The position numbers and the translations under genes were made by a program. A DNA stretch of 64,000 nt from Entamoeba histolytica HM-1:IMSS (lineage: Eukaryota; Evosea; Mastigamoebida; Endamoebidae): the NCBI RefSeq assembly GCF_000208925.1, contig NW_001914899.1:8829-72828 (forward strand). The letters run 5' to 3'. This document shows positions 50,877-61,609 of this stretch, in pieces (position 1 is the first letter of the stretch; each line of letters begins with the position of its first letter). The notes under the pieces are model-generated. The model searched no databases and was not told the origin of the DNA. It worked only from the letters and a program-made list of their open reading frames with translations.

Positions 50877-53800
50877 ATGAGTGTTGTCAATAGTAATGGA
50901 ACAACTGGACGATTACGAGTGAATGCCACAGTTCAAAGTAAACAACAAGAAGAAGAAATAATTAATACGCCACTTTCTGTACAACAGAAACCAACAATAC
51001 CACCGATTAAAAGTTCAAAAAAAGGAAATGAAATTGATACTGACAAAAACCCAACAACAGGATTAACAACAACTTCAAAAGAAGATAGAAAGAAATCATC
51101 AGAAAAAAAAGAAATAAAAACAACAACACCTCAAGAAAATACAGTTAAAGAAGAAATAAATGATAATATATTGAATGATGAAGAATTTAATCATGTCCAA
51201 TGTAATGAACCAATTGATGATGATTATGATGGAATCGAAAAAAATGTGAAAAGAAAACAATTAAATCCAAGAAAGCCTTTAAAAGGAAAGAAAAAATTAA
51301 AGAAACCAAAAGAAACACATAAAATTTCAGAAGAAAAAGTTCAAGATGAAGTTCAAAAACAAGAAGTAAAAGATAGTTCACAAGAAGTAATTGAAAATTC
51401 TCTACCCAAAGAAGATATTAATGAGTCAAAAGAAATTACTGACCTTCCAAAAGATATTATTGAGGAGCTAAAAGAATTAAGGGAAAAGACAAAAGACGAT
51501 GAAGTTATCGAAACCCATGCAAATACTGAACAAACAACAAAAGAAATAACAGAACCAGAACCTCCACCAAAAAGAAAACAACTTGGAGGTAAACAAAAAA
51601 AAGTTGATGAGATTTCAGACACACCAAAAAGAAAAGCACTTAACCCAAAAAAATCAAGTAAACTAAAAAATTGTATTTCCTCAGGTAAAAAAGAAACAAC
51701 TACAAATGAAAAACAACCACAAAGTAAAGTTCCTGTTACAAAACAATTACCTAGTGATGAAATTGGATCTCCCAAAAGCCCAAGAGCTCATATAACTAAT
51801 GCATCTGTGTCTACATTACCAGCTGGTCATCAGTTGTTAATGGATGAGAATGAAGTAAAAGAAGTTATTCCACAAATACCAACACGAATAACAATTGACA
51901 AACCTAACGTTGAAGAACACAAAAAGGAAACAAACCCAGAAGGAAAAATAACAAAAGATAAGAAAGACACTCAAATAAATAAAATAAAAGAGAAAGATGA
52001 AACTGAGGCAAAACCAAAAAAAGAAAAGAAACATAAAAAAAATAAGAAACATGAAGAAATAGAAGAAGAAGATGGGGATGATCCAATGATTACTAAACAA
52101 TTAGTTGTAAAAACAGATAATGAAAAATCTGTTTTTTCAATTGCTAATTCAATTGGAAGAGGTGCATATGGAGAGGTGTTTCAAGGAATGAATGCTGATA
52201 GTGGAGAATTTGTTGCAATTAAACAAATGAAAGTAAATAAAAAATCTGTAATGAAAGAAGTTATGGAAGAAATTAGATTACTTAAAAAATTAAAACATAA
52301 ACATATTGTTAGATATATTGCATCAACAGAAAGTCATGGATTTCTTTATATTATAATGGAATATATGGAAAGTGGTTCATTATTAAATATTGTAAAGAAA
52401 TTTAATCACTTAAATGAAAGTTTATCAGCAAAGTATATTCATCAAGTATTAGATGGATTAGCATTTATTCATGACCAAGGTATTGTACATAGAGATATTA
52501 AAGCAGCTAATATTCTTGTAGCTAAAGATGGAAGTGTAAAAATTGCAGACTTTGGAGTTAGTGTTCAAATGAATGGAAATGAAAAACAAGAAGGAGGGAG
52601 TGATGAAGATCCAATTGGAACACCAAATTGGATGGCACCTGAAGTTATTCAAATGCAAGGAACTACAGTTAAAGCAGATATATGGGCATTAGGATGTACT
52701 ATTATTGAATTGATAACAGGAAATCCACCATATTATGATTTAAATCCAACAGCAGCATTATATAAAATAGTTAATGATGACTATCCACCATTCCCAAGTA
52801 CTGTTTCAGTACAACTAAAAGACTTTTTATTTTCATGTTTTAAAAGAAATCCAAATCAACGAGCATCTTCAAGGGAATTATTAAAACATAAATGGTTTAT
52901 TACAAATGGAATTAAGGTAGAAGAGGAAGTCAAAAAAACTAATATGAAAACTATTTCTTATATGGGAAGTGTTGTTGATACTACTGCTGATTGGGGAAAT
53001 GATTTTATATTTCCAAGTAGTAAAAAAGAATCTAGTGCTATCGATATTTCAACTCCAGCGACAAATATAGATGATTGGGATAGTGATTTTGGTTCATTTT
53101 CATCTACTACTCTTCAACAACCTTCACAACAAAATAATGGAACATCTGTGTTGAATGGTGATGATTGGGATACTGATTTTAATTTCTCTCCTGTAAAAAG
53201 TGATGACAAAAATAAAAGTCAAAGTTCCTTGAAAGTAGAAAATAAAACAGATGATTGGGGAGCTGATTTCTCTTTTCCTGAAGACCTCTCTGTTCAACCA
53301 GCTAACAATGATAAGAAAACTAATATTAATGATGATGATTGGGGAGATGCTTTTACTTTCCCTACAGAACCTAAAACAAATAAATTCACGCAAAGTAGTT
53401 CAGAAAAAGCTAATAATTCAAAAGATATATCAGGAGATGATTGGGGAGATGATTTTGGATTTCCTGAAGATCAAAAAGATGGAAAAACAAATACTACTAA
53501 AGGAATTGATGATTGGGGGGACGATTTTATTACTGCTCAAGAACCACCAAAAAGAAAAACTCTTGCAGGAAGAACTTATGTAGAGCAAACACTTAAACAA
53601 AATACTGTTACTGAATTAACTAGTCAAGGTAAACAAGTTATTGTTGCTAAGAAAGCAGGAGGAAAAGAAGTTGCAATTGGAGTGGATGTAAAACAAGGAG
53701 GAGTTATAGATAAACCATTTTTAGAAGAAGTGCCTAGTTTTGATGATATTGATGCATTAGATACAAATGATGAAGCAATGAAAAAGAAAAAAGAAAAGTT

Positions 53801-56159
53801 TATTAATAAATTAAAAGAATCAGCAAAATTAATTGAAAGTATTACAAAAGAAACCCCACATAAACTAGAAGTTCTTATTGATGAATTATTTATGCTTAGT
53901 GAAGACTCTTCATTTACTGACCTCTCAGGAGTTATACATTCAGTTGGGTTATTTTCAATATTAGCTGTACTAGAAAAAGAAGAATTTGTTAACTGCTTTC
54001 CATTAAGAGTAAAGGCATTACAATTGATTAATTCAGTTATGGGAAAGAATTCTATGGTGAGGATGAATATTGTATTATCTGGATGTCAAAGCATTGTTAA
54101 TTTTGGATTGGCTCATGGTAAGTCAAATGATTCCTATATGAAAGAGTTAATTAAATTTATTCAATGTGTAATGTCAGACGAAACAAATAAATATCAATTA
54201 GCTCAGATGTTTATTAATTGTGGTGGGTTATCATTATTCTATCAAGTTTTAACACTTAAATATGATGGAAAACATCAAACAACGATGAACATCATATTAG
54301 AAGTTATCAGTAAGTTTGTACATTCACAGAGTGATATTAAAACAAGAATAGATTTTTGTTCTCGTAATATTATTACATTATTATTCATTAAATATAAAGT
54401 TATTGAAGGATTACTTCAATTTGTTATTCAAACATTTGTAAATAAACAATATGGAGCTTCACTTCATGCAATAACAATTTTAATTCAAATTATTGATGCT
54501 GTGTTAAGAAATGAAACACAAATTAAATTAATTGTATGTCAAAAAATTGTAACAACAGATTTATTAGGAACGTTATGGAGAAATATGGATAGTTCTAATA
54601 TCCCTAAAGGTGAAAGTGATGATGGAAAAGATTATATATCTATTCAAGAGGATGTATTATTTAATGTATGTAAATTATGCAAAATATTAATGACAGACTC
54701 AGATTCAGACACTATTACAATACTGTTAAATGCTAAGATTATTTTCTTTATAGTTAAAGTATTATTTAGATGTGATGCTGTTGATCCACCTGAATCAAAA
54801 AAGAATAGATTAAAATTTATGATGAGAAATGGATTAATTAATAATGTTACACAATGTTTAGATATGTTATGTAGTTCATTACAAGTAAAATATAAAGTGT
54901 GTTTAGAATTATCATCATATCAAGGAATTTTTGTTTTATTAAAGAATTTTTGTATTTATGCTAAGTCTAATTCTAAAATTATTGAAGAAAATTCATTCAA
55001 TATTATTATTGATGTTAGTCGTTCATTAACAAAACAACAAAGTTCAAGCGATTTTATAACAAATAATGCATTAGAATTCCTTATTAATTATTCAGCAGGA
55101 AATGTACTTCGACCTCATGTTTTTGCTGCTTTCAGGGCACTATATGAATCAAATAAGAAAAAAGGATTAAAATTATTATCAGAAGCTAAATGTGTATTAC
55201 ATTTATTAAATACTTTCAAAAGATGTAACTTTGCTGATGGAATTTGTGCATCAGAATTAAGAGATTTTTGTTCAATGTTAAATGATCATGATGAACTAAC
55301 CTTGATGTATTCTAAAACTACATTTTTAAGAGGAACTGCTATGATATTAAAAAGTGTACCTTGTGACCTTATTGAAACAAAAAAGAATTTTGCTATGTTA
55401 CTAAAATCACTTATCAAAGCTAATCCTAAACCAAGTGAAATACAATTTAAAGAGAAGGTTTTAGTTGACTTAGAAGAAACAATGAAACAAAGTGAAATGG
55501 AAGGAAAGTTTGTTATAGTTGATATAGTTGAAGAATGTATTGCATTGATATTAGAACCAAAAAAGACAAAGACAAATGAAAAGAAACATAAAAAAGATGA
55601 AACTAGTTCACTAGAAGAAAAGAAAAAAAAAGACGATGATGAAAGTAAAACTAAAATACCAACAAAAACATCACCAAAAGGAGATAATAGAGCACATAGA
55701 AGAGGTGTTTCATTTGGTAAATTCGGTAATTCAGGTCTTTTTGGAAAACATGACTCTAGCGAAAACTCCGAAGATAAGTCTGAAGAACATATGTCCTCTT
55801 CTAAACAAGACAAAAAGATTCCACCAACTCCTGAAACACCTTCGTCATCATCACAGTCACCAAGTTCAACTAAAGCACAATCACCACGTACAAGTAATCA
55901 AAATATTATGGGTTCTGTTCCATTAACTACAAAAATTACTAATGTCCCAACATCATCAACTTGTTCTAATTCTAAATTTGCTCAAAGCACTCCTGTTAAT
56001 AACACTCAATCTAAATTAAGTAGTAATAGTACATTAAAAGGAAACGGTACATTACCTACACGATCTTCTGTTGCTATGAAACAAACAACCCTAATTGAAA
56101 ATCAACAATCAATTTCATCTAAACCAAAACGTTCATTCTTCTCATTTGGTAAAAAGTAA
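50877..56159 (+). CDS. Cdc7/Cdc15/MAP3K-epsilon type protein kinase (SIN/MEN-like) with DWxxDF array and ARM-like region
   Basis: The 1760-residue protein has a long basic, low-complexity N terminus (1-410), a kinase domain (about 418-675), a seven-copy DWxxDF array (705-884), a helical ARM/HEAT-like region (about 980-1560) and a Ser-rich basic tail. The kinase is complete: GRGAYGEVFQG, Lys449 in VAIK, HRDIKAAN with Asp540, DFGVS with Asp558, and GTPNWMAPEV. That style plus the downstream ARM-like region is typical of fungal SIN/MEN kinases, Dictyostelium sepA and plant MAP3K-epsilon, which control cytokinesis. Four KRKxL motifs, three before the kinase and one after the array, form a second repeat set. 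It lies tail to tail with URB1, 91 bases apart. Role in division is inferred from the family. Confidence 0.88.
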   Translation: MSVVNSNGTTGRLRVNATVQSKQQEEEIINTPLSVQQKPTIPPIKSSKKGNEIDTDKNPTTGLTTTSKEDRKKSSEKKEIKTTTPQENTVKEEINDNILNDEEFNHVQCNEPIDDDYDGIEKNVKRKQLNPRKPLKGKKKLKKPKETHKISEEKVQDEVQKQEVKDSSQEVIENSLPKEDINESKEITDLPKDIIEELKELREKTKDDEVIETHANTEQTTKEITEPEPPPKRKQLGGKQKKVDEISDTPKRKALNPKKSSKLKNCISSGKKETTTNEKQPQSKVPVTKQLPSDEIGSPKSPRAHITNASVSTLPAGHQLLMDENEVKEVIPQIPTRITIDKPNVEEHKKETNPEGKITKDKKDTQINKIKEKDETEAKPKKEKKHKKNKKHEEIEEEDGDDPMITKQLVVKTDNEKSVFSIANSIGRGAYGEVFQGMNADSGEFVAIKQMKVNKKSVMKEVMEEIRLLKKLKHKHIVRYIASTESHGFLYIIMEYMESGSLLNIVKKFNHLNESLSAKYIHQVLDGLAFIHDQGIVHRDIKAANILVAKDGSVKIADFGVSVQMNGNEKQEGGSDEDPIGTPNWMAPEVIQMQGTTVKADIWALGCTIIELITGNPPYYDLNPTAALYKIVNDDYPPFPSTVSVQLKDFLFSCFKRNPNQRASSRELLKHKWFITNGIKVEEEVKKTNMKTISYMGSVVDTTADWGNDFIFPSSKKESSAIDISTPATNIDDWDSDFGSFSSTTLQQPSQQNNGTSVLNGDDWDTDFNFSPVKSDDKNKSQSSLKVENKTDDWGADFSFPEDLSVQPANNDKKTNINDDDWGDAFTFPTEPKTNKFTQSSSEKANNSKDISGDDWGDDFGFPEDQKDGKTNTTKGIDDWGDDFITAQEPPKRKTLAGRTYVEQTLKQNTVTELTSQGKQVIVAKKAGGKEVAIGVDVKQGGVIDKPFLEEVPSFDDIDALDTNDEAMKKKKEKFINKLKESAKLIESITKETPHKLEVLIDELFMLSEDSSFTDLSGVIHSVGLFSILAVLEKEEFVNCFPLRVKALQLINSVMGKNSMVRMNIVLSGCQSIVNFGLAHGKSNDSYMKELIKFIQCVMSDETNKYQLAQMFINCGGLSLFYQVLTLKYDGKHQTTMNIILEVISKFVHSQSDIKTRIDFCSRNIITLLFIKYKVIEGLLQFVIQTFVNKQYGASLHAITILIQIIDAVLRNETQIKLIVCQKIVTTDLLGTLWRNMDSSNIPKGESDDGKDYISIQEDVLFNVCKLCKILMTDSDSDTITILLNAKIIFFIVKVLFRCDAVDPPESKKNRLKFMMRNGLINNVTQCLDMLCSSLQVKYKVCLELSSYQGIFVLLKNFCIYAKSNSKIIEENSFNIIIDVSRSLTKQQSSSDFITNNALEFLINYSAGNVLRPHVFAAFRALYESNKKKGLKLLSEAKCVLHLLNTFKRCNFADGICASELRDFCSMLNDHDELTLMYSKTTFLRGTAMILKSVPCDLIETKKNFAMLLKSLIKANPKPSEIQFKEKVLVDLEETMKQSEMEGKFVIVDIVEECIALILEPKKTKTNEKKHKKDETSSLEEKKKKDDDESKTKIPTKTSPKGDNRAHRRGVSFGKFGNSGLFGKHDSSENSEDKSEEHMSSSKQDKKIPPTPETPSSSSQSPSSTKAQSPRTSNQNIMGSVPLTTKITNVPTSSTCSNSKFAQSTPVNNTQSKLSSNSTLKGNGTLPTRSSVAMKQTTLIENQQSISSKPKRSFFSFGKK
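52989..53528 (+). repeat. Seven-copy DWxxDF peptide-motif array in the Cdc15-like kinase
   Basis: Copies read DWGNDF, DWDSDF, DWDTDF, DWGADF, DWGDAF, DWGDDF and DWGDDF, about 20-33 residues apart with variable linkers. The base sequence differs between copies, so this is an old, selected protein repeat rather than a recent DNA expansion. Confidence 0.9.
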
Positions 56160-56250
56160 TGCACTTCTTTCATTGTTAATTTCAATTATTTTTTAATTTA
56201 GTCTTTCATTTTTAAAGTATTATGTTAAAACAAAATAAGTAAAATTAAAT

Positions 56251-59200
56251 TCAATTCCAAATAAACCAATTGTGAATATTCTTTGTTTTCTGTTCAAATG
56301 AATAACATAATGATATTAATTGGTCTTGGATTTCCATTGAACATACTGAAAATATTGGAGGAATAGAAGAAGAAGAAAGACTTAATGATTGAAGAATATC
56401 TTTCATATTCAGAGCATTTTCTTCACTTAGTTCATTCGAACAAGTGCATTGTTTTAATAAAAAGATGATTATAATGCTTAAAGGAATTTGATTCTTTGTT
56501 GTTTCAATAAATGAGTTGAATGAAACAATATATTTTATTGACTCAATAATTATTGGTGTTAGTTTTATAGCATTTCTTCCTTGAAGTAATTGAACAAAAT
56601 AAAATATACAACTATCTGTTATACCCCATTTTTGAATCATTTTATTCAATAATACTAATGAAGGTCTACTATCAGAATAGAAAGTGTGTGGATTAGAAAT
56701 TTCTGCTAATATTGTTTCATATACTTTTCTTGATTTAAATGAATTAGGAAGAGAATGATAAAATGAAGTAGATTCTGCTAAGGATTCTAATAATAGTATT
56801 GTTGCTGTAGATGGATATTCTTCAAGCCTATTCATGAAATTAAACGGATTTAGTGCAATTTTACATTCATTTCGTTTAAATAAATAGGAACTGACTACCT
56901 TCCATAATGGGTTAACTTGTTGAACAACAACCATTATCATTTTAGAATATAATATTGCAGTTGGTGCAGATATTTGTTGGTTTGCAGTATCAATTGAATT
57001 CCTAAATATAAATAAAAATGCTTGAATGAATGAACGTTGACAAAAACTATAAAATGTTGTTTTTATCTTAAGAATATAAAGTGTTTTTTGAAGAATAGAA
57101 TATCCCATTTTTCTAATATTTTCATCTTCTGCTGCTGTGGCTATCATAGCAAATGATAAAAATCCATTGTAAATATATGATCTTGGTTGAAAAATATATT
57201 TTTTAAAGACAATGGCTCTGTCTAATGTATGGTATGTTAATGGTAAAAGATAACATGGATCATATGGATATTCCTCTTCTGTATCTTGTGTTTGTATTAA
57301 GACAGAAAGATCTTCTTCATTACTCTTTCTTGAAAATGGAAAATGACTTAAACTATATTCCATATCTTTTTTATTAAAGAATATAGTATTATCAAACATT
57401 CTATTGATTGATGTTTTATAATCTAATCCATGTCTTCCTGCAACTAATGGTAATTTTGGATATAATGGTGAGTATTGAATAATTAAATAAAAAATCATTC
57501 TATCTGTATTTGACATTGTTCCATTATAACTCTCATATATCATTTTCATCATATCAAATGTTGGATTATTCTCTGATTTTTGACCATATAACTTTATTAG
57601 TAAAACACTAAAATCATGGGTTATTGGTAATTCCCATTTAGGTTTGAAGGATTTTTCTTGAATTTTTAATAATACTTCTAACTGAATATCTTTATTTTCT
57701 ATGACGGTAAGTAATAATGAAACAATACCATAACCATATCTAGTAGATTGAATTGTATCAATAATCAGGTTAATCCATTCTTCATTTGATAATAATACGT
57801 TATAATTGACATATTTTATTATGCAACAACAAATATGAATTAATTCTTTATAATATTCATTCTCTTGTAAAGTAAAATTCTTAACTTGTTCAATAATTTG
57901 TTTAAAAATAACTTGTGATTTATCCCCGAGAAAAGAACAGTCTTTAGTTATAAGAGCTACAAGTGTATTAAAAATAGTATGTTTAGTAATATCCAATGAT
58001 TCTTCAATTGGATAATATATTCTAGTATACTCTTTAATAAAAGACAATGTTGGTTCTTCACAATGTGCAATATACTCTTTTAATTGATTAAATATTAAAG
58101 GATTAATAAAAACTTTTTGTGTATTTAATACAACATGAATTTGTTCTAATGTAAGAGTAATCCATTCATGTTTATTACTTCTAATAGACTCTTCCAATAG
58201 TAAGTTAAGATAAAGTGATGTTTCTTCTTCTTGAATATTTTGATTACATTTACTTAACACAAAATTAATAGAAAGTGGTGTCTTATTATTAATTGAATAA
58301 ATCATTAAGTTAACTGGAATTAAAATATCTTTGGAAATATTTTCAAAAGAGTCAATTCGTTTGATTGGACAATTATGAAGTACTACTGACTGAACAAATT
58401 CTTTTTTATTTTGAGACAAATAAGCAATGATTTGTAATGTTTGCTCTTTTTCTTCATTCCAAATTCCTTTCCAATACCATTCAAATAAATATTTATAATT
58501 TTTTAATTTTAATAATCCAATTTTTAATTTTTGAATAAATGATTTATTTTCATATACCTTTAAAAGTTGTTCTTGAGAATGTGGAAGTAATTTAATTAAA
58601 AGGAGATACGTTTTCATAACACATTTATTAATTTTCATTTTACTTAAATAACTACCAAAATATTTATTATAAATTATCTTTTTTATAACTGTTTTTTTTG
58701 TGATATTAAATAATGTTTCAATAAGAATATTTGATGGTGTTAAATTTGTATTATTACAATAAAGGAATAACTTAGATAATGTAATGTAATAATTTTCAAT
58801 TGTTAAAAATGGATTAAAGAATGGGATAATTGTTTTAGATATTGTCTCTAATAATTCTTTACTCATTTTTTTCTTTGAAGAAAATATAAGTAATAATTCA
58901 ATAAGATTATTTGCCATTACTTTATAAACATTTGAATCAAATAATTTTCTTGTATGATTTAATTGTAATAAAATATTTGTGACATGTGAATCAATTACAT
59001 CGCTTTCAATAGAAAATTCACGATATTCTATTTGACTAATTAATTCTTTAATTTCTTCTTTTAAATGATATATAACATCACCATCATCTATTTGTTTAAC
59101 TTGATATTTGTCTCTTAAATATTGTTTTACTTCTTCATCAAATATCATTTCATGTCTTAATCTAAAACAACATAATAATAATTGAATTCTCTGAAATCCT

Positions 59201-61173
59201 TTACTTTCTTTCATTAATGAGATTAGTGTATTTTTACGATCAACAGGCATTTCTGTTTCTTCATCATTAAGAAGGGTTTGATAATATATAACCATACATT
59301 TTTCTTCATTAGTTTTACCAATACCAATTTGATGACCTAACAATATAAAATGGAATAAAGCAGGAAGATCATATTGAGCTGGCATTTTTTTATAACAATT
59401 TCTTGAATCAACAACTGATTTTAATGTTTTTGAATGAGTTGCTTTACTAAATTTTAATATAGAACTAATGTCATTTCCTAAATTTGATCTAAAGATAAAA
59501 CTTTCATATGGAGAATACTTGAAAATTATCTGATCAAGAATTTTATTATATTCATCTCTAAGTAAAGGAAAGTCTTTGATTAATTCATTTACTCTTAATG
59601 AAATAGGAATAATCATTGCAGGAAATTGTTTTTTCGAAATAGAACTTGAAGTAATATTACTAATCCAGTTAATAGATTCTCCAAGTTCAGCAGCAAAATG
59701 CAATCCTCTATAAAGAACCAACTCATTACTTGATTCTAATGAACGTAAAACTACTTGTTCCATTCTTAAAGTTGAATGATGAAATACAGTTGGACTTACT
59801 CTGTGAAGAATTTCTAATGTTTGTAAACATTTTATAAAAGCAAAGTTTGAAGATTGAGAAGTAGCAAGAGCATAGATTGAATGTGCATCCGGAAATTCTT
59901 GACAAATACTATCCATTAATATTTGGTCAGCATGAGTAGATTGTGCATAAACCTCAGTTCTTGAAGCCATAGCAAATAAAATTAAAGCAGCTTGATATTT
60001 AAACAATTTATTAAATGAAGCAAGTTTAGAAATAGCAGTTTTAGGAATAAAGATTAAACACCCTTTAATAAAATCATAAGAAGAAATATTAAGAGTATTA
60101 ACAGGTAATTTCATAGTATTTAACATTTCTAATAAAAAAGAAGTTTGAATATAAGTAGGTAAATCATTAGTAAAATTGAATCCAAAATTTTTACTACTTA
60201 AATACATTTGAGCAACAATTGCAGGTTGATTTTTAAAGATAGATATCATTAATTTTCTTGTTTCTTTATGGTACATATAAAAATTTTCCATTCCATTTAC
60301 AAGAGTATTATAATGTATTGGTTTATTTGTAGGAATTAAAGGAGTAATATATCCAGGAATAGTATAAATCATATATAAAAATTCTTTAAGTAAAGGAATA
60401 GGTTGAGGCTCAATAAACATATTATAGAGTGTTGTTAAAATATTTTTCTTAAAAAAGAATGAGAATTGTTTATCTTTTAAATATGGTGATTTTAACATTT
60501 TAATTAATGCTTGAAGTAATTTTGTTTGAATATCTTCTGTATCATTTATTGCATCTAAAATGAATAATGATAATGGATTTGCTGTTGTTAAATAATCATT
60601 TAAATATGTTAATGCAAATTTAGAATTACATCCATCTGATAAAACATCAATAAATTCAACAATTACTTCTCTAAAATCTGATATTTCTCTTTTAGAAGCA
60701 ACATTAAAAATATCTTTCCAAATTGGATAAGTAATACCAACTTTTGCATAAACGAATTTAAACATTTTAATATCTTTTCTTAATAAAAAAATTATTAGTC
60801 TAAGACATGCTATTCTTGAATGAAGACGTGAACTACTTAACCATTTCATAAAATTTGTTAATAATTCTCCAAATAAATATGACACCGTTGTTTGTAATAC
60901 TTCTTTCTCTTCTTCTAAATTCATTGAAAAAATTTCTATTAAAACATTTATTGCTTTCTCTTGAATAAATCCAGGTGTTCCATTTGCATTCATTTTGAAC
61001 GTATCTACTAATTCATTACATCGTGGTGAATGTTTTAAATAATATCGAATCATTGAACCATCATTTTCATGATTTTTATATTTTTGTATATATTCAATTA
61101 ACTCGTCTAATGCAGAGTTAACAATAGAACTGTCTTCATTTAATAATCGTGCAAAGACAAGTTGGTTTTGCAT
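56251..61173 (-). CDS. URB1: URB1/Npa1-like nucleolar pre-ribosome protein
   Basis: The 1640-residue protein is almost wholly helical, like a long HEAT-type solenoid. The N-terminal part (YYLKHSPRCNELVD, LRLIIFLLR, then EVIVEFIDVLSDG) follows the Npa1 domain order, and the late block YDPCYLLPLTYHTL followed by GFLSFAMIATAAEDENIRKMGYSIL in pieces matches the conserved C-terminal domain, where the family has YDPxFLLPL and a short LSS-type helix pair. URB1 acts in the nucleolus in early 60S particle assembly. The sequence is divergent and the call rests mainly on these two regions. One exon; the 3' end is 91 bases from the convergent kinase gene. Confidence 0.75.
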   Translation of the reverse strand: MQNQLVFARLLNEDSSIVNSALDELIEYIQKYKNHENDGSMIRYYLKHSPRCNELVDTFKMNANGTPGFIQEKAINVLIEIFSMNLEEEKEVLQTTVSYLFGELLTNFMKWLSSSRLHSRIACLRLIIFLLRKDIKMFKFVYAKVGITYPIWKDIFNVASKREISDFREVIVEFIDVLSDGCNSKFALTYLNDYLTTANPLSLFILDAINDTEDIQTKLLQALIKMLKSPYLKDKQFSFFFKKNILTTLYNMFIEPQPIPLLKEFLYMIYTIPGYITPLIPTNKPIHYNTLVNGMENFYMYHKETRKLMISIFKNQPAIVAQMYLSSKNFGFNFTNDLPTYIQTSFLLEMLNTMKLPVNTLNISSYDFIKGCLIFIPKTAISKLASFNKLFKYQAALILFAMASRTEVYAQSTHADQILMDSICQEFPDAHSIYALATSQSSNFAFIKCLQTLEILHRVSPTVFHHSTLRMEQVVLRSLESSNELVLYRGLHFAAELGESINWISNITSSSISKKQFPAMIIPISLRVNELIKDFPLLRDEYNKILDQIIFKYSPYESFIFRSNLGNDISSILKFSKATHSKTLKSVVDSRNCYKKMPAQYDLPALFHFILLGHQIGIGKTNEEKCMVIYYQTLLNDEETEMPVDRKNTLISLMKESKGFQRIQLLLCCFRLRHEMIFDEEVKQYLRDKYQVKQIDDGDVIYHLKEEIKELISQIEYREFSIESDVIDSHVTNILLQLNHTRKLFDSNVYKVMANNLIELLLIFSSKKKMSKELLETISKTIIPFFNPFLTIENYYITLSKLFLYCNNTNLTPSNILIETLFNITKKTVIKKIIYNKYFGSYLSKMKINKCVMKTYLLLIKLLPHSQEQLLKVYENKSFIQKLKIGLLKLKNYKYLFEWYWKGIWNEEKEQTLQIIAYLSQNKKEFVQSVVLHNCPIKRIDSFENISKDILIPVNLMIYSINNKTPLSINFVLSKCNQNIQEEETSLYLNLLLEESIRSNKHEWITLTLEQIHVVLNTQKVFINPLIFNQLKEYIAHCEEPTLSFIKEYTRIYYPIEESLDITKHTIFNTLVALITKDCSFLGDKSQVIFKQIIEQVKNFTLQENEYYKELIHICCCIIKYVNYNVLLSNEEWINLIIDTIQSTRYGYGIVSLLLTVIENKDIQLEVLLKIQEKSFKPKWELPITHDFSVLLIKLYGQKSENNPTFDMMKMIYESYNGTMSNTDRMIFYLIIQYSPLYPKLPLVAGRHGLDYKTSINRMFDNTIFFNKKDMEYSLSHFPFSRKSNEEDLSVLIQTQDTEEEYPYDPCYLLPLTYHTLDRAIVFKKYIFQPRSYIYNGFLSFAMIATAAEDENIRKMGYSILQKTLYILKIKTTFYSFCQRSFIQAFLFIFRNSIDTANQQISAPTAILYSKMIMVVVQQVNPLWKVVSSYLFKRNECKIALNPFNFMNRLEEYPSTATILLLESLAESTSFYHSLPNSFKSRKVYETILAEISNPHTFYSDSRPSLVLLNKMIQKWGITDSCIFYFVQLLQGRNAIKLTPIIIESIKYIVSFNSFIETTKNQIPLSIIIIFLLKQCTCSNELSEENALNMKDILQSLSLSSSSIPPIFSVCSMEIQDQLISLCYSFEQKTKNIHNWFIWN

Positions 61174-61609
61174 GAATGTCTGTGATTTGCTTTTTGTGTT
61201 TTTTCTTTTTTTAATACCAAATTTTTAGAATTTAAAATTTATATTCTCACAACCCTTTTTTGTTATTTAATTTTTTATTTTCTTTCGACATTCTTTCATT
61301 ATTTTTGATTTACTTTCAAATAAAGTAATAAATCTCTATTTTTGATTAACTTTATTGTATTATAGTAAAACTATTTCTTAAACTAGAAAATAAAAAAATA
61401 AAAATCATCTAATAATAAAGAACTATTAAAATATTTTAATAAAATTAATAGTATATTTAGTTATTTAACTAGTTAAAAATAAATAATAAAAATATAAAAA
61501 AGTAAAGAAAAAAATATAATACAACCAAAACCAATTTAAAGGGAGGACAAGGGCCCTAAAAGAGCACTATTAGATTATTTAAAAAGGATAGAATGAGATT
61601 AAATCTTCG
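61174..61609. other. Divergent upstream region of URB1 and NC2-alpha
   Basis: A/T-rich sequence between two starts on opposite strands. GATTATTTAAAAAGG (about 61573-61587) lies 22 bases before the NC2-alpha ATG and is a likely TATA-like box. A GC-richer patch (GGGAGGACAAGGGCCC) at 61541-61556 is unusual for the region. Confidence 0.55.
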
